Below, one piece after another: positions 20,756 to 32,943 of a stretch of DNA of 64,000 nt. The stretch comes from Primula veris (lineage: Eukaryota > Streptophyta > Magnoliopsida > Ericales > Primulaceae): positions 31,256,402 to 31,320,401 of the forward strand of contig OY821750.1 in assembly GCA_963682055.1 (NCBI GenBank), read 5' to 3'. The position numbers and the translations under genes were made by a program. Position 1 is the first letter of the stretch, and every line of letters starts with the position of its first letter. Below the pieces are notes generated by a model that had not been told where the DNA came from, ran no database searches, and saw only the letters and a list, made by a program, of their open reading frames with translations.

Positions 20756-23101
20756 GCGCGAAAATCAACTAGAATTAGGGCACCATTTTTCTCTCTCTAC
20801 AAACCCAATGGCGAATTTCACAAATGAGATGAAAAAGATTAAAACCCTTTTGAACCCGGGTCCCAAATCGGATAAACCCTCGGCTTATTCGGCGCTTTTG
20901 CAAATACAAGAGGAGTATTCAGCTGCCACGTCAGACCCATCCTTGGCAAAAATATTTGTATCTATCGTTACTACGATCGTGTCGGATATATCCGATGAGG
21001 ACGAGGAAATGTAAGTTTCTGTTCTTTTCTTCAGAAGACTGTTTTTATGTAGTTTTTACAGATTTTTTTTGGGATATTTGTATCTATCGTTACTACGATC
21101 GTATCCGATGAGGACGAGGAAATGTATGTTTGTTTGTTTTTTTGACACGTGGCAATTAGGATATATGTCGATTTTTCGTAAGACTGTTTTGTGTAGTTTT
21201 AGGGTGCGTTTGGCGACCGTTCTTTTTGTCGATAAAATAAGTAATGAGAAATAAAAAAAATTGCTATTTTATAGTTTTTAAGCTTATGTTTTTATTTTAT
21301 ATATAATCAGCTTACACGATTAGCTTAATCAGGGTATATGTAAATTTCAGAAGACTGTTTTCTATGGTTTATATAGGGTGCGTTTAGCGTCGCCTTTTTT
21401 TGTTAATAAAAAAAAGTAATGAAAAAAAAGCTTGCTTCTTTAAGGTGCAGTGTAGTGTTTGCACTTTTATAACTTATAAGTGACTTATATAGAATTTGGC
21501 ACGAAAATCAATTAGAATTAGGGCACCGTCTTCTCCCTCTACCCTCTCTCCTCTCTCTCTACAACCCAATGGCGGATTTCACAGACCAGCTAAAAAAGAT
21601 CAAAACTCTTTTAAATCCAGGGCCCGAATCGGATAAACCCTCGGCTTATTCATTACTTTTGCACATACAAAAGGAGTATTCAGCTGTCACGTCAGACCCA
21701 ATACTGATACAGTCTCTGGCAAATGTATATGTATCTATTGTTGCTATAATCGTATCGGACGTATACGATGAGGACGAGGAAATGTATGTTTTTATGTTTT
21801 TTAGTTTTTGACAAGTGGCAATTAGGACACATTTAGATTTTTCATAAGACTGTTTTATGTAGTTTTACATTTTTTGTGTCTGTTTTATGCAGTTTTTACA
21901 GGGTGCGTTTGGCGTCATTTTTTTTTGTCGATAAAAAAAGCAATGAGAAAAAAAGATTGCTTTATATAGTTTATTAATAGATGATAAAAAGAGTAATGAG
22001 AAAGAAAGTTTATTTTTTTTGTATATGTATCTATTGTTACTATAATCGTATCCGACATATCCAATGAGGACAAGGAAATGTATGTTGTTTTTGTTTTAGA
22101 TAAGACTGTTTTCTATAGTTTAGACAGTTTATATGTTTTTTTACATATATTTAGTTTATACAATTAGGGTATATGTAGATTTTTCAGAAGACTGTTTTTT
22201 ATGGTTTAAGTAGGGTGCTTTTGGTATCACATTTTTTGGTCAGTAGAAAAAGAAATGAGAAAAAAGCTTGCTTTTTTGAAGGTGCAGTGTAGTGTTTGCA
22301 CTTTTTTGGCGCAAAAAATAATTTAGGGCACCATCTCCCCCTCTAATCTCTCTCTACAATCCAATGGCGAATTTCACAGACCAGTTAAAAAAGATAAAAA
22401 CCCTTTTCAACCCAGGGCCCGAATCGGATAAACCCTCGGCTTACTTGACGCTTTTTCACATACAAAAGGAGTGTTCAGCTGACCCAACTTTGATACAGTC
22501 TTTAACAAACGTATATGTATCTATCATAAATATAATTGTTTCAGACATATCCAACGAGGACGAGGAAATGTATGTTGCTGTTTTTGTTTTTGACACGTGG
22601 CAATTAGGATATATGTAGGTTTCATAAGACTGCTTTATGTAGTTTTTTACAGTATTGAGAAAAAAAGGTTGCTTTTTTTGTATATGTATCTATCGTCAAT
22701 ATAATCGTATTCAACATATCCGATGAGGATAAGTAAATGTATGTTTTTTGATACGTGGCAATTAGGATATACAGTTTATATAGTGTTTTTGTTGATAGAA
22801 AGAAAATGAGAAAAAAAAGGTTGCTTTTTTTGTATATGTATCTATTGTTACTACGATCGTATCCGATATATCCATTGAGGACAACGAGGAAATGTATGTA
22901 GTTTTTGTTTTAGATAAGATCGTTTTCTAAGTTTATACAGTTTATGTTTTTTTTACATATATTTAGTTTATACAATTAAGGTACTGGTAGATTTCAGGAT
23001 ATTGTATTTTATAGTTTATACATGGTGCGATTGGTATCGGCTTTTTTTGACAATAGAAAAAAAGAGAGAAAAAAGTTTGCTTTTTTTAAGGTGCAGTGAG
23101 A
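20756..23101 (+). repeat. Tandem array of three first-exon units of the RIF1 gene
   Basis: Three units repeat with start-to-start spacing of 761 and 795 bp. Each has a GGC-C/A-GAAAA-like start, TTAGGGCACC, a CT-rich 5' UTR, ATGGCG and a first exon ending GAGGAAAT|GTA(A/T)GT: 20808-21010, 21569-21783 and 22364-22569. Spacers share GGGTGCGTTTGGCG-like, AAGACTGTTTT and AAGGTGCAGTG words; the last occurs at the end of each unit, near 21452, 22280 and 23090. Four extra fragments of the exon end with its donor lie at about 21070-21126, 22020-22084, 22678-22741 and 22830-22897. Confidence 0.88.
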
Positions 23102-26100
23102 AATGTGATTTACCAGAAGTCCAAAACAATATTATGATATAGTTGTCTTCACTAGTTGTTTTACTTGATTTTGAATATTTAAGAACCCTACTCTATAATA
23201 AGTGAAAACTAGTTTTTCCATATCCTAAAAATCTTGCAAAGAAGCATTACTCAAAAAATTCATTTTTATTTATCTACTATGTGAACTTTATGAATAGGCA
23301 TTGACGTTGATGATGAGTTTCTCATGTTCACATCCTTAAATGTGTTTTTTTTGTCTTGTTGTATTTTAATTCTTATACTGGGCATTTTTTTTCAGTGCTT
23401 CACTAGCATTGAAGTGTTTGGGTTTCATGATTTATCATCCAGTCCTCATAGCTGCATTAACTGGTATGTGAAGTTGATGTGACTCAAGAGTCTGTCACTC
23501 TTTCTATTGTTAGGTTTCTATTTTCTTTGAAATGGTTATAGAAACTAAAAACACGATTTATGGGTATTGCAGGGAATGATACTAATCTCATCCTGGATGT
23601 GTTGAGTAAAGTTATAATAACCACCAAAATTAAGGTAATACTTATTATCCAACAGATTTTTTTTATGTTAGTTACATCAAGAGTCACAGGCCATGCTTGT
23701 TGAATAGCATCTGTACAATTTCTGACATGATTGCTCTTTTATCCCAGAGTGTATGTAATTTAGGAGTATGGTGTATATCTATCCAACAAATCGATGCAGT
23801 ATGTTTGGCTGCAAATTTCCCTTCTTTGTTAAGAGCAATTGTCCATGCCATCGACAATCCTATTGGCTCCCTGTCAACAACTTTCGAGGCCATCCAGGTA
23901 TCTTATTCATTTAAGTTAACTTCTTGATCATAAGTCTCTAGATTTAGGTGGAACTAATGTTTCAGGGACAAAAGATTTTGAAGAACTTCCATTTGCATGT
24001 TGAATTAAGTATTTGCAATATGTACGAGTAAAGTAACAGAGAAATGTTTGAATTTATGTTTAAATTTTAGGCGTTGATGAAGTTAGGAACTCAAATAAAA
24101 GAAAATATGAGAGATACGACAAGTGTATGGGGACCTCCCATTTACAGAAGGCTTGTCAGCACCGACAAAAGAGTGAGAGATATGTCAGAGAGATGTTTGC
24201 TGAAATTAAAGTCTATAATATGTCCTCCCACGTTCTCTCTCTCAAAGGTTTATAGCCTATTTTACTTTATTCTTCAGTACATTGTAGATACGGTTTCTTA
24301 CGAGTTTTTGAAATTAAGTTTACGAATTTATTTTTGGCAGGCTGTTGTTATAGACATGAAGAAGAGATTGCTTTCTGAAATGAAGGAGTTGCAAAACCAG
24401 GGATTGATAATCCAAGCTATCCAAGCTTGGGGATGGTATATTCGTTTATTGGGACCTTATGCTAAGAAGAACAGGCAGTTGGTTAATGAGATGCTGAAAA
24501 TTCTCGAGCAGACATTTTCTTCTGTAGACTCGCAAGTGCAGATTGCTTCCCTGGTAATTGATCAATCTACAATTTTTTCACATAAACTTAACTGCTAAAA
24601 TGCTGTTCTCTTTTGGGGATTCGATCAAACATTAATTGTTTTGAAACATTTTCAACCAAAAGACTTCATAGAAACCTTACTCCCTGATGTGGCAGTACAA
24701 TTGTACCTACCATCCATTAACTCCACATTGTTTTCTAGAAATAAGAAAGAAATGATTGGTCCATACGTCTTGCCACATCTACGGTAGGATTTTTGGGCAG
24801 AGAAATTTGTATTTCTCAATTAATTATCTCAAACCCTTGACAAGAACAATATTCACTATGATGCATCACTACTCGTGTAAATATAAAATAGATCTTGATT
24901 TTCGCTTATCTATTTTGGATTATCCACCTTAGGTTTATATCCTCGCAGTTGGTTTCTGAAAAGTAATGACTAAATGTCACAATTGGAATCTTTTAGTTAA
25001 TAGCAAAGATAGGAATTGTTTTGTGACGATTATATAGCTTTACCAAAATGCAGGTTGCTTGGGAAGGTTTGATTGATGCGCTTATTCAGCCTTTAGCAGA
25101 AGCTTGTGAGATGAATAGTCAAACACATACAGATGTAGTTGAAGAAGGAACGTATAAGAGCTTAAAGCTAATTATGACACCTATTGTAGGAATTATGTCA
25201 AGTAAATGTGATGTATCTGTCCACTCATCGTGTCTCAGCTCTTGGTGTTTTCTTCTTCACAAACTAGGTACCACTGTTAATTCCCCTTCGATACTAAAAC
25301 TCGTGTGGGAGCCTATTCTAGAGGTGGTTTTTCGTATCGGAGCTGAGCGTAAAAACATTTTGGTATCGAATATTTGCTTAGATCTTTTTGAGGAATTTGT
25401 TTCAACAAATATTAGAAAAGTAGATGATGACTTGAATGACAAAATCTCTAGTCAATTCTCACCTAAGCTTTATCCTATTAAATGGTCACCATGGACTCTC
25501 GATCGGTTGGAGTATTTTATGAAGGTTATTGTAATGCTAATGAAACAAAGGTATTATGATGGTGCTTTAAGGGTATTAAGACCTGTTCTCAAAGGGATCC
25601 GGATGTTGTTTAAGAGTTCAAAAATTCGTTATAACGAGGTTTTGGCATCTTTAAATACAATTTTATCATCGGGAAAGGAGATATACGAGGAAAAAGATCC
25701 AGTAAATAGGGACATAAATGCCACACATTCTATGCTTCAATTTGTTGAGGTTGTTATTGAGGAGTTAGAACCTTCAGTACTGGGATCTCCACTTTATAAA
25801 ATAGCATTAAATCTTAAACGTATAAACAATTTTCCATCAGTTAGTGAGACTACTAATAAAGAGGTTCTCAGTGTTAGCTTTACACCATACAAGGATATGG
25901 TTTCACCTATTGTTTACTTATATCTACTTTATCTCTCTGGAGGTTTTAGCTCTGATTTTAGTAAACCCGGTACAGAGTTCATAATTCAAGGCACACACAA
26001 ACTTATCAAAAGAGTATTATTTGCATTTGAGCCTTTAGAGATTCTTAATGCTTCCATTGGTTTACTCTTTAAGCATAAGGACTTTAAAAATTTGAAGATG

Positions 26101-27820
26101 TGGGTAGCAATTGCTAATTGTCTGAAAGACTACGCAAATGAATCAAAGGATATCTCTTTTTTAAAACCCGAGTCTAAAAGCCCACATTGTTTGGCTATGT
26201 GCCAAATTTTGTCATACCCATTTGTGACATGCTCTTATCCTCAAAACGTATTAGCTACCGATTCCTTGAGATCTGAAAGAAGCTCAGAGCTTGAGCATGT
26301 TGTGAAGACATGGAACTCGCTCTATGTTTGTGTTAATGCTTATGCCAATATCGAGAACTCAACTTTAAGTAGTTTCACTGACGATCTATTGGAAACATTG
26401 AAAGAGTGTTTGGTTGCGGTCACAAAGGTGGTCAATGATAACACTGAGCCTGATGAAAGAAGCAAGTTCCAATATGGTGATCTCACCTTTCTCATTGGGA
26501 ACATTTCCATATGTATTTTGGAACACTTTATGAAATTTAATAATAGCTGCAAAGTTGGAACAGACCGTGACTGTTTTGGGGCGAATAGATCTCACGGCAT
26601 TGGTCATGTACTGGATTTTGTGGCTAGGCGAGTTTTTTATTTATTTATTTTCTTATTCTTCCATAAGTTTGTTTCTACTGTTAACGTCTTCTAACAGTTT
26701 AAGCTGATGATTTTGACACCCTATTTTTACGACATGATGCAGATTTATGAAACTATCTTTGGTGACGTTGGAAAATAATCAACCAGCTGATTTTTCAGTG
26801 GTCTCGAGGTTCAACAAGCTACACTGCTACTCATTTCAATTTTTTGTCTATTATTATCTACCTTATTTTTTAACTGGGTACAACCTTTACAGGGTTTTTT
26901 CAGCATTGGTGCAATTTGTGTGTTGCCTTCATTACAAAGAAGACATTCTTTCGTTTCTGCAGGTATTTACCACTCTCTTATTTAAATTTGTGTAAGAGGG
27001 GGTGGAAATATAAGTTAATTTGTACGCCTAACAATTTACCCCGTATAATTTTTCTACAACGAAAAAGTAGTTTTAGATTATATGTCCTCTTTTTGCTGTT
27101 TTGTTGTTGATTTGTATGCTACATTTTTGTTTTAAACATTTTCTTGTTTTTTTTCTTCAGGTAATGTCTGATTCACTGATTCAATGGTTTAGATACTTAC
27201 CATGCATGGACTCAACAAATCAACTTGAGTTATTATGGGGCAAAATCCTCAACTCTTTGCAAAAGAGCAACCCACCAATTATATACAATTCCACTTTCCT
27301 CAATAACCAATCTCGTCTCTTTGAAGAAACACTCGATCACCCAAACCCATCTATCTCCGAGCCCACAGTCACTTTTTGGAATTCCTCATTTGCAAGAGAA
27401 CCAAATCTAGACTACCCTCAGACGTTACTCCCAGTCTTAGACAAACTCTCTAGGAGCGGTAAAATCAACCTTTATAAGAGGACCTTCCCTTCTATCCAAA
27501 AATGTACTTCTAAATTTGATGCCATACCCAAATATACGGTGAATTCGGTACAGAATATGAACTCGAAAAGAGTCGAGCTAGTCAAAGATAAAGAGACCGT
27601 TTCGACAGTGAAAAGGAAGAGAAGAGAATTGACAGAGCATCAGAAAGAGGTGAGACGAGCGCAGCAGGGAAGAGGGATGGACTGTGGCGGGCATGGGCCT
27701 GGTATACGTCTATATACGGGTTGTGACTTTTCTCAAGGGAATGAGGAGTCGCAAGATAGCCAGGATATCTATTTACATGATACGGAAACTATAATGGAGA
27801 AGCTGAGGAGAGATTCATAG
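20808..27820 (+). CDS. RIF1: Plant RIF1 homologue (Rif1 N-terminal domain, ARM/HEAT repeats)
   Basis: Exons: one of three alternative first exons (20808-21010, 21569-21783 or 22364-22569), then 23396-23463, 23573-23634, 23748-23897, 24071-24247, 24341-24553, 25054-26627, 26743-26808, 26893-26962 and 27161-27820. Phase is kept at every junction, giving about 1080, 1084 or 1081 residues. Motifs I associate with the plant RIF1 family are VCNLGVWCISIQQ, DNPIGSLSTTFEAIQ, WGPPIYRRL, IASLVAWEGLIDAL and, at the C-terminus, a basic KRKRRELTEHQKEVRRAQQG followed by CDFSQGNEESQDSQD. The helical repeat region matches the Rif1_N solenoid. In yeast and animals RIF1 acts at replication origins, telomeres and breaks; the plant role is inferred by homology. 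The 26627/26628 junction uses a GC donor (AG|GCGAGT), because reading through or using the nearby GT gives a stop. The alternative exon-4 acceptor at 23682 is in frame but weaker. Confidence 0.82.
23102..23395 (+). other. RIF1 intron 1, part common to all first exons
   Basis: Non-repetitive intron sequence between the end of the first-exon array and exon 2, ending in a T-rich tract and TTTTCAG at 23395. Every upstream donor would have to splice to this acceptor. Confidence 0.6.
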
Positions 27821-29322
27821 GCAAAACCGACCATGCTGATTAAGCAGGTTTCTCCCTCAGATTTGAACGTATACGAGTTCAAGACTTCAAGTTTGGTTGC
27901 AAAAGTTAGTTTTTTCCAACAGTTCTATATTGTGTGTTCAAGTTACGTTTATACTCGTATCACCTATGTAACTATTGAAGTCCATATCGTGTATCAGCAT
28001 ACGGTTTTGATGAGTTGGTCTCTTGTAATCAAGTTTATAATTTCAGTGAAATTCTGAGTCATCCTTGAAGGTTCCTTTATACTTTATATTTTTGGTGATT
28101 GAAATTTCTTTGCACATGAAATCAAAAGCATATATAAGAGTGAGAATATTTTATGATATTCGCCAAACAAAGATATGTTATAAATGTCGGTGGATAATCC
28201 TCTCCAAATAGTATAAAACTGTGGTGTTCGGTATTTAAAAAAGCTAGTTTATATTTCTATATATAATAGACCTCTTTTATGGCTTAGAATAGCCGAATGT
28301 TGGGAATACGTATATATGCAGCGGAATCTCTATGCCTGTTGAATCGGCCTAAGAAAGTGGCCGAGTACTTGTTGATTCATTTGACGAGTACATAAACTGT
28401 TGAATTTCCAGCTATCAGGTGTTCTATGGTTTCGCAAGTTCGCTTCGTATTCTTTTTTTATACTTTTATTTCTGTTATGTGTTGCTTCTTTTTTCGCATT
28501 ACCTAATCAAAGTAATTTTTTTGCAAGGATAAACACACTTGCACCTTTAATAAAAAAACAGCTTATGTTACAAAAGTACTTTTTTCTTCTATTTGAATAT
28601 TGATCGTCGGACATTGTTTATAAATCGTGGTTTACATCCTTTATTGATATTGCCTCCTCAATTGTGTCCCCATATCTCAAAAGTTGGTTACTGGATCAAG
28701 AGTACGTGTGGCGAGTTTTTCGCCATAATTTGGGGCAATGTGAGATTATCTATTGTAGGGTATACCATAATGTGATCGGTGGTGAATACTTGATCACTTG
28801 TCTCTTTGTAGTTCCGCCTCCACTGCTAATTGACGTACTTTAGTCCACTATGTATCACTGTTTTAGAAGCAAAATCTTAACTAAATAATTTTTTCAAGAG
28901 ATACGCTAAAAGCGTAAAAAATGTAAGCTTTCAACGGCTTAAAAAGCCGAGAAGCGAGTTTTTTTTTAAGCTTTGAATCGAGAACTTTCTTAATTAAGTT
29001 TCCATGTCTTTAAAAAGACAAACTTTCTACACCTTCTACCAAAAAACTAGATTAGTTTCCTTAGTTTTACAAATTGTTGCACCATAAACCCTCTTTAACA
29101 TAGGTGTGATTATATCATTATACTGATTAATTAACTTTTCTGATATTTTAAATCTCTGGATGTTTTGTAAATAACTTTTCACTTGAAGATTTTGAGAATC
29201 TTTTTAACTTTTAATTTGTTTGAACTACAGCTAGTACTAGTACTATACTGATTTATTAGACACCACATATTACGAAAGAAAGAACGTGAAGACAAACAAA
29301 GTTCATGTGACTCTCTTATATA
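27821..29322. other. RIF1 3' region and intergenic, no further gene seen
   Basis: The first 300-500 bp probably include the RIF1 3' UTR. Beyond this, 28890-29010 holds a repeat with the words AAAAGCGTAAAAAATG, AAAAAGCCGAGAAGCGAG and AAGCTTTGAATCGAG that recurs near 31390-31500, 37310-37440 and, more loosely, 62080-62230. No gene is supported; the open frames around 28400-28775 carry no recognisable domain. Confidence 0.45.
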
Positions 29323-29527
29323 CTCCATCCCTCTTAAACAAATATATCTTTTAACTTTTATATTTAGGTTGTCGGAAAAAATATTTTTTCAAAAGTTAAT
29401 CACGTAGTTCATGGTTAGAACTATATGATGTAATTTCCAATTTTTTCATTTCGAAAATTTTGATATGAAAAATTTAATGGTTAAAATTGCACGTATTTTC
29501 ATAAGAAATATTTGTTTCGATACAGAG
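29323..29527. mobile_element. Stowaway-like MITE, second subfamily, copy 1
   Basis: About 205 bp from CTCCATCCCTCTTAAACAAA (after TA) to TTCGATACAGAG (before TA). The inner arms carry AAAAGTTAATCACGTAGTTC and ATTTTGATATGAAAAATTT. Its termini are diverged, but the layout matches 29936-30170 and 50621-50854. Confidence 0.6.
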
Positions 29528-29935
29528 TAATTAAGAATGGTCCCTATGACCTATACTAGTCCAACACCCCCTGCCAATTTTCTTACTCAATCATGCCTTT
29601 GTTTTCTTCTTATGTTACCTCTTTTCTTCACTTTTGGAATAAAGAGAGACTAAAAATCAGATAAATTTTAAAGGTGAAAAACCATTTATCTCAATAATAG
29701 CGCCCATTTATTCAATTTAGAACATACGTATCAGATTCTTTAATCATTTTTTCAAACCTAATATATTTTATATTTTTTAATAAACCGTTTACATTTACAC
29801 AAAATTTCAGCTTTTTTATTAATTTTATTATAATAACCCTACATTATTTTTTTTATTTGTTTATTATATTGTAATAATCATAACAATATTACAACTACAA
29901 AAATATGAACCCCATGATATTTTATTACTATTATA

Positions 29936-30170
29936 CTCTCTCCGTCCCTAAACAAATATCTCATACGAAAATACATGCAACTTTGACCATCAAAAATTTC
30001 ATATCAAAATTACCGAAATGAAAAAATTGAAAATTTCATCATATAGTTCTAACCATAAACTACGTGATTAACTTTTGAAATAATTTTTTCTGACAATCTA
30101 AATATGAAAAAATTATCGGTCAAAATTGTACGTATTTTCGTATGATACATTTGTTTAGGGATTGAGGGAG
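29936..30170. mobile_element. Stowaway-like MITE, second subfamily, copy 2
   Basis: 235 bp from CTCTCTCCGTCCCTAAACAA to TTTGTTTAGGGATTGAGGGAG, flanked by TA on both sides. The arms contain ATACGAAAATACATGCAACT and its inverted partner GTACGTATTTTCGTATGATA. This is the best-preserved copy of this subfamily in the window. Confidence 0.8.
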
Positions 30171-30622
30171 TATTAATCTAGTAAATCATATGCATTCCTC
30201 ATATATGAGGTGAATTTTGTGTTTCCTTAAATTTAGTGAATTTATAGTGTTTTCGATGCATGTCACTTTTTATAGCATAATCATTAAATTTTAATAAAAA
30301 GTATGTTTTGAGTAAAGAGCGATGGTATGCAATCAAACACAAAGTTAGGTTATGCTCTCAATTGGTTGGGAAAACATGTACACTGTTTGATGACATTATG
30401 AGACTACAAAAAAATGTACAACTTTTTATTTAGATAAAGGTATGCATAATCTTGTACTTTACGTACAGAATATTATTTATGTGCTCACGATATGGATTGA
30501 TTGGTTTCTAATATATCCGACAGGACACACGAATTCTCTATAGACGATAGTGTCTTCAAGTCCAAAATGTTAGTTCATTGTAGGATAGGAAAAAACATAC
30601 GTTTACTACACCAAACTATAGT

Positions 30623-31061
30623 TTTGTTAACGATTTGGATACACACCTTTTAATTTTTTTAATTTGGGTACCACACTATAATAATTTTTTAATTTAGGTA
30701 CCACCGTCTAAATTAATCACGGAATCATGTCACGTGACATTTGACAAACGTTAATTTGATAGACTAATTTGATAATTTTGCATAAAAATATGTCATTTTA
30801 GAAAAAAAATTCCCACAATTTCACACACAACAAAAATTAGCACATAATACAAATTTTTGTTATGTGTGAAATTGGGAGAAACGTTTTCCTATCATGACAT
30901 ATTTTTATGCAAAATTGTCAAATTATCCTCTCAAATTAACGTTTGTCAAATGTCACGTGACATGATTCCGTGATTAATTTAGACGGTGGTACCTAAATTG
31001 AAAAGTTATTATAGCGTGGTATCCAAATTGAAAAATTTGAAAGGTAGTTACCAAAATCCTT
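30623..31061. mobile_element. Large fold-back element, about 440 bp
   Basis: Two arms of about 200 bp are inverted copies around a centre near 30850. Examples are GGTACCACCGTCTAAATTAA with TTAATTTAGACGGTGGTACC, and ATGTCACGTGACATTTGACA with TGTCAAATGTCACGTGACAT. The central stem pairs CCCACAATTTCACACACAAC with TATGTGTGAAATTGGGAGAA. Boundaries are approximate and no target duplication was found, so the superfamily is unassigned. Confidence 0.75.
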
Positions 31062-32374
31062 AAAAACAGATAATGTGATGTATTAAACGTATAAAACCCC
31101 GATAGGAAAAAAATAAGCGAAACAATATTTCAGTTTTGAGCATAAGGTAACACCATATATATAAACTAAAACTTTGAATTCTCGACTTCTCGTTATCATG
31201 GAAGTATATGGAATAAGGCAAGATAGCACATTATGACCTAAATAACAATCTATTTTTTATACATACACATCGATCGTGCCGCATATTAGTGATTAAGTAG
31301 TAATTTCTTCCGTATATTGCCTCTCTTTCAAGATGTAACATAGTAAATAGGATATTTTCACACACTCGACTTACTTAACATATCAGTGTCTTAACTAAAC
31401 CGTTTTTTTCAAGAGTTATGCAAAAAAGCGTAAGTTTTTAGCGGCCTGCAAAACGGAAAAGCAAGCTTTTTAAGCTTTGATTTGAGCTTTTTAAAATAGA
31501 TTTTAATATACTTCGGAGAGAATACTTCTGTCAAAAAAAGATAAGAATAGTTTAGAATTTTTATTTTTTTTAATCTAAAGAAATTTTATTAAAGACATGA
31601 AACGTTCTTTTTACATGGAATAAGTGCCCTCATACTAGCAATAATTGAGATCAAATCCGATAAGAGTAAACGCATTAATATAACTTGGTGGTTACAATGA
31701 ACCTAAAACCAAAAACTTGTGGAAAAATAAATTAGTTCAAAATCACTTTTCACATCCTCATTTTAAAAAGTAATTTGAGCTTAAAAAACACCACTTTTCT
31801 CCTTATACCCCATAATCTTATGTCTCCCCAAACAGATCAAGTTGATCAAAAACTGATGTTTTATGACAACAAAAAACTCAGAAAAAGAAGGAGAAAAAGA
31901 ATTTTAAAGCTAACAAAAAAAAAACCCCAAGTCAGGCTTATAAACTACAAGATAAACTAATTGAAACACTTATATAGCTTGACACATTAGGAGGTACTGT
32001 ATTATCTGGCACTTGCTTGAGAACTCCAAATAAGCAAAGAGATGAAATCCACTCTAGACAACCTGCAACGAATCTGAGAAAAGAAACATTATATCAGTAT
32101 TATAACCCCAAAGATAACTCAACACATCTCCAGCCATCAAAGATACTATACTAGAAGTGTGAGTAATTTTCATTCTCCAGCCACTGTAAAAGTGCTATCA
32201 TAAAAGAAAAAAAGCAACATAAGCTTCAACACCATAACATCATAAGGTTAACCAAAAAGTTAGTTTATACACATACAAATGTGATAACCCATATACAATA
32301 AGTGGACTGCAAATGGACCATACCACAAGGGTCTTAACCTCAACCTCCATGCCATCATTGGTTAAACAATAAAT
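31062..32374. other. Intergenic, no gene seen
   Basis: It contains a second copy of the GCGTAAGTTTTTAGCGG / AAGCAAGCTTTTTAAGCTTTGA-type repeat near 31390-31500. The rest is AT-rich and shows no supported gene or RNA. Confidence 0.4.
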
Positions 32375-32830
32375 TTAAATATTGAAATAACTTCCTCTCA
32401 AGTAAGTAGTTTCTATCTGATCAAGAGTGTATGCCGCATGTATATGGCTATTAAAGTCCATTGCTCTGAAAAAAGTTGAAGTAGCACCTGCAGAACCCAT
32501 TTTCGCCAGTCCATCTGCAACTTGGTTTTGCTCTCTAAATACATGAGTTAAATTTAAAAAAACTAAATCCATTACTGTAATAGTATCTTTCCAAAGCAAA
32601 TTAAATTTAGGACCGCGACATGATTTATTATTACACCAATTAGCAATTAATTCTGAGTCTGTTTCAATCATAGTAAGGTCCAAATTATATCAAATAAGCA
32701 AACCGTTTTTTATGCCCATTAATTCAGCAAAGGTATTAGAGTGATTACCTAAGTGACAAGTAAAAACAAAAACCATGAGAACATTTGAGTCTCTTAATAC
32801 ACCACCACAACGGAAGCAGCGTCTCTGACT
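32375..32830 (-). pseudogene. RNase H-like domain fragment of a retroelement
   Basis: The minus strand reads GGVLRDSNVLMVFVFTC, AELMGIKNGLLI, a TGA stop, then IETDSELIANWC and FREQNQVADGLAKMG. These are the four blocks of the plant RNase H (RVT_3-type) fold, with acidic residues in LRD, AEL, ETDS and VADGLAK. It matches the RNase H-like domain found in LINE-derived plant sequences. There is an in-frame stop, the upstream part (the usual first block) is missing, and a MITE interrupts it at 32812. It is therefore a dead fragment. Confidence 0.75.
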
Positions 32831-32943
32831 CTCAGTCAGAGTGACTCAGAATACACAGCAATTAGATATTGCTACAGTACATTTCATATTTTAACTATAG
32901 AAATATTCAACGGCTGTGGACTCAGAGTCAGGTACGCTGCATC
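32812..32943. mobile_element. Fold-back MITE related to 4101-4240, inside the RNase H fragment
   Basis: About 132 bp from GGAAGCAGCGTCTCTGACTC to GACTCAGAGTCAGGTACGC and GCATC. Its termini are relatives of the GGAGGCAGAGTACCTGACTC element near 4.1 kb. Flanks CACCACAAC (32803-32811) and CATCACAAC (32944-32952) agree at 8 of 9 positions, consistent with an old 9-bp Mutator-like target duplication. Confidence 0.65.

Noticed and set aside
20583..20807. Upstream in-frame extension of the first RIF1 exon
   Set aside because: The other two exon copies share only the part from MA(N/D)FT onward. The upstream part lies in promoter-like repeat sequence.
23682..23747. Longer RIF1 exon 4 starting at 23682
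   Set aside because: It is in frame, but its acceptor is poor. The TTTTATCCCAG acceptor at 23747 is much stronger and gives the conserved KSVCNLGVW.
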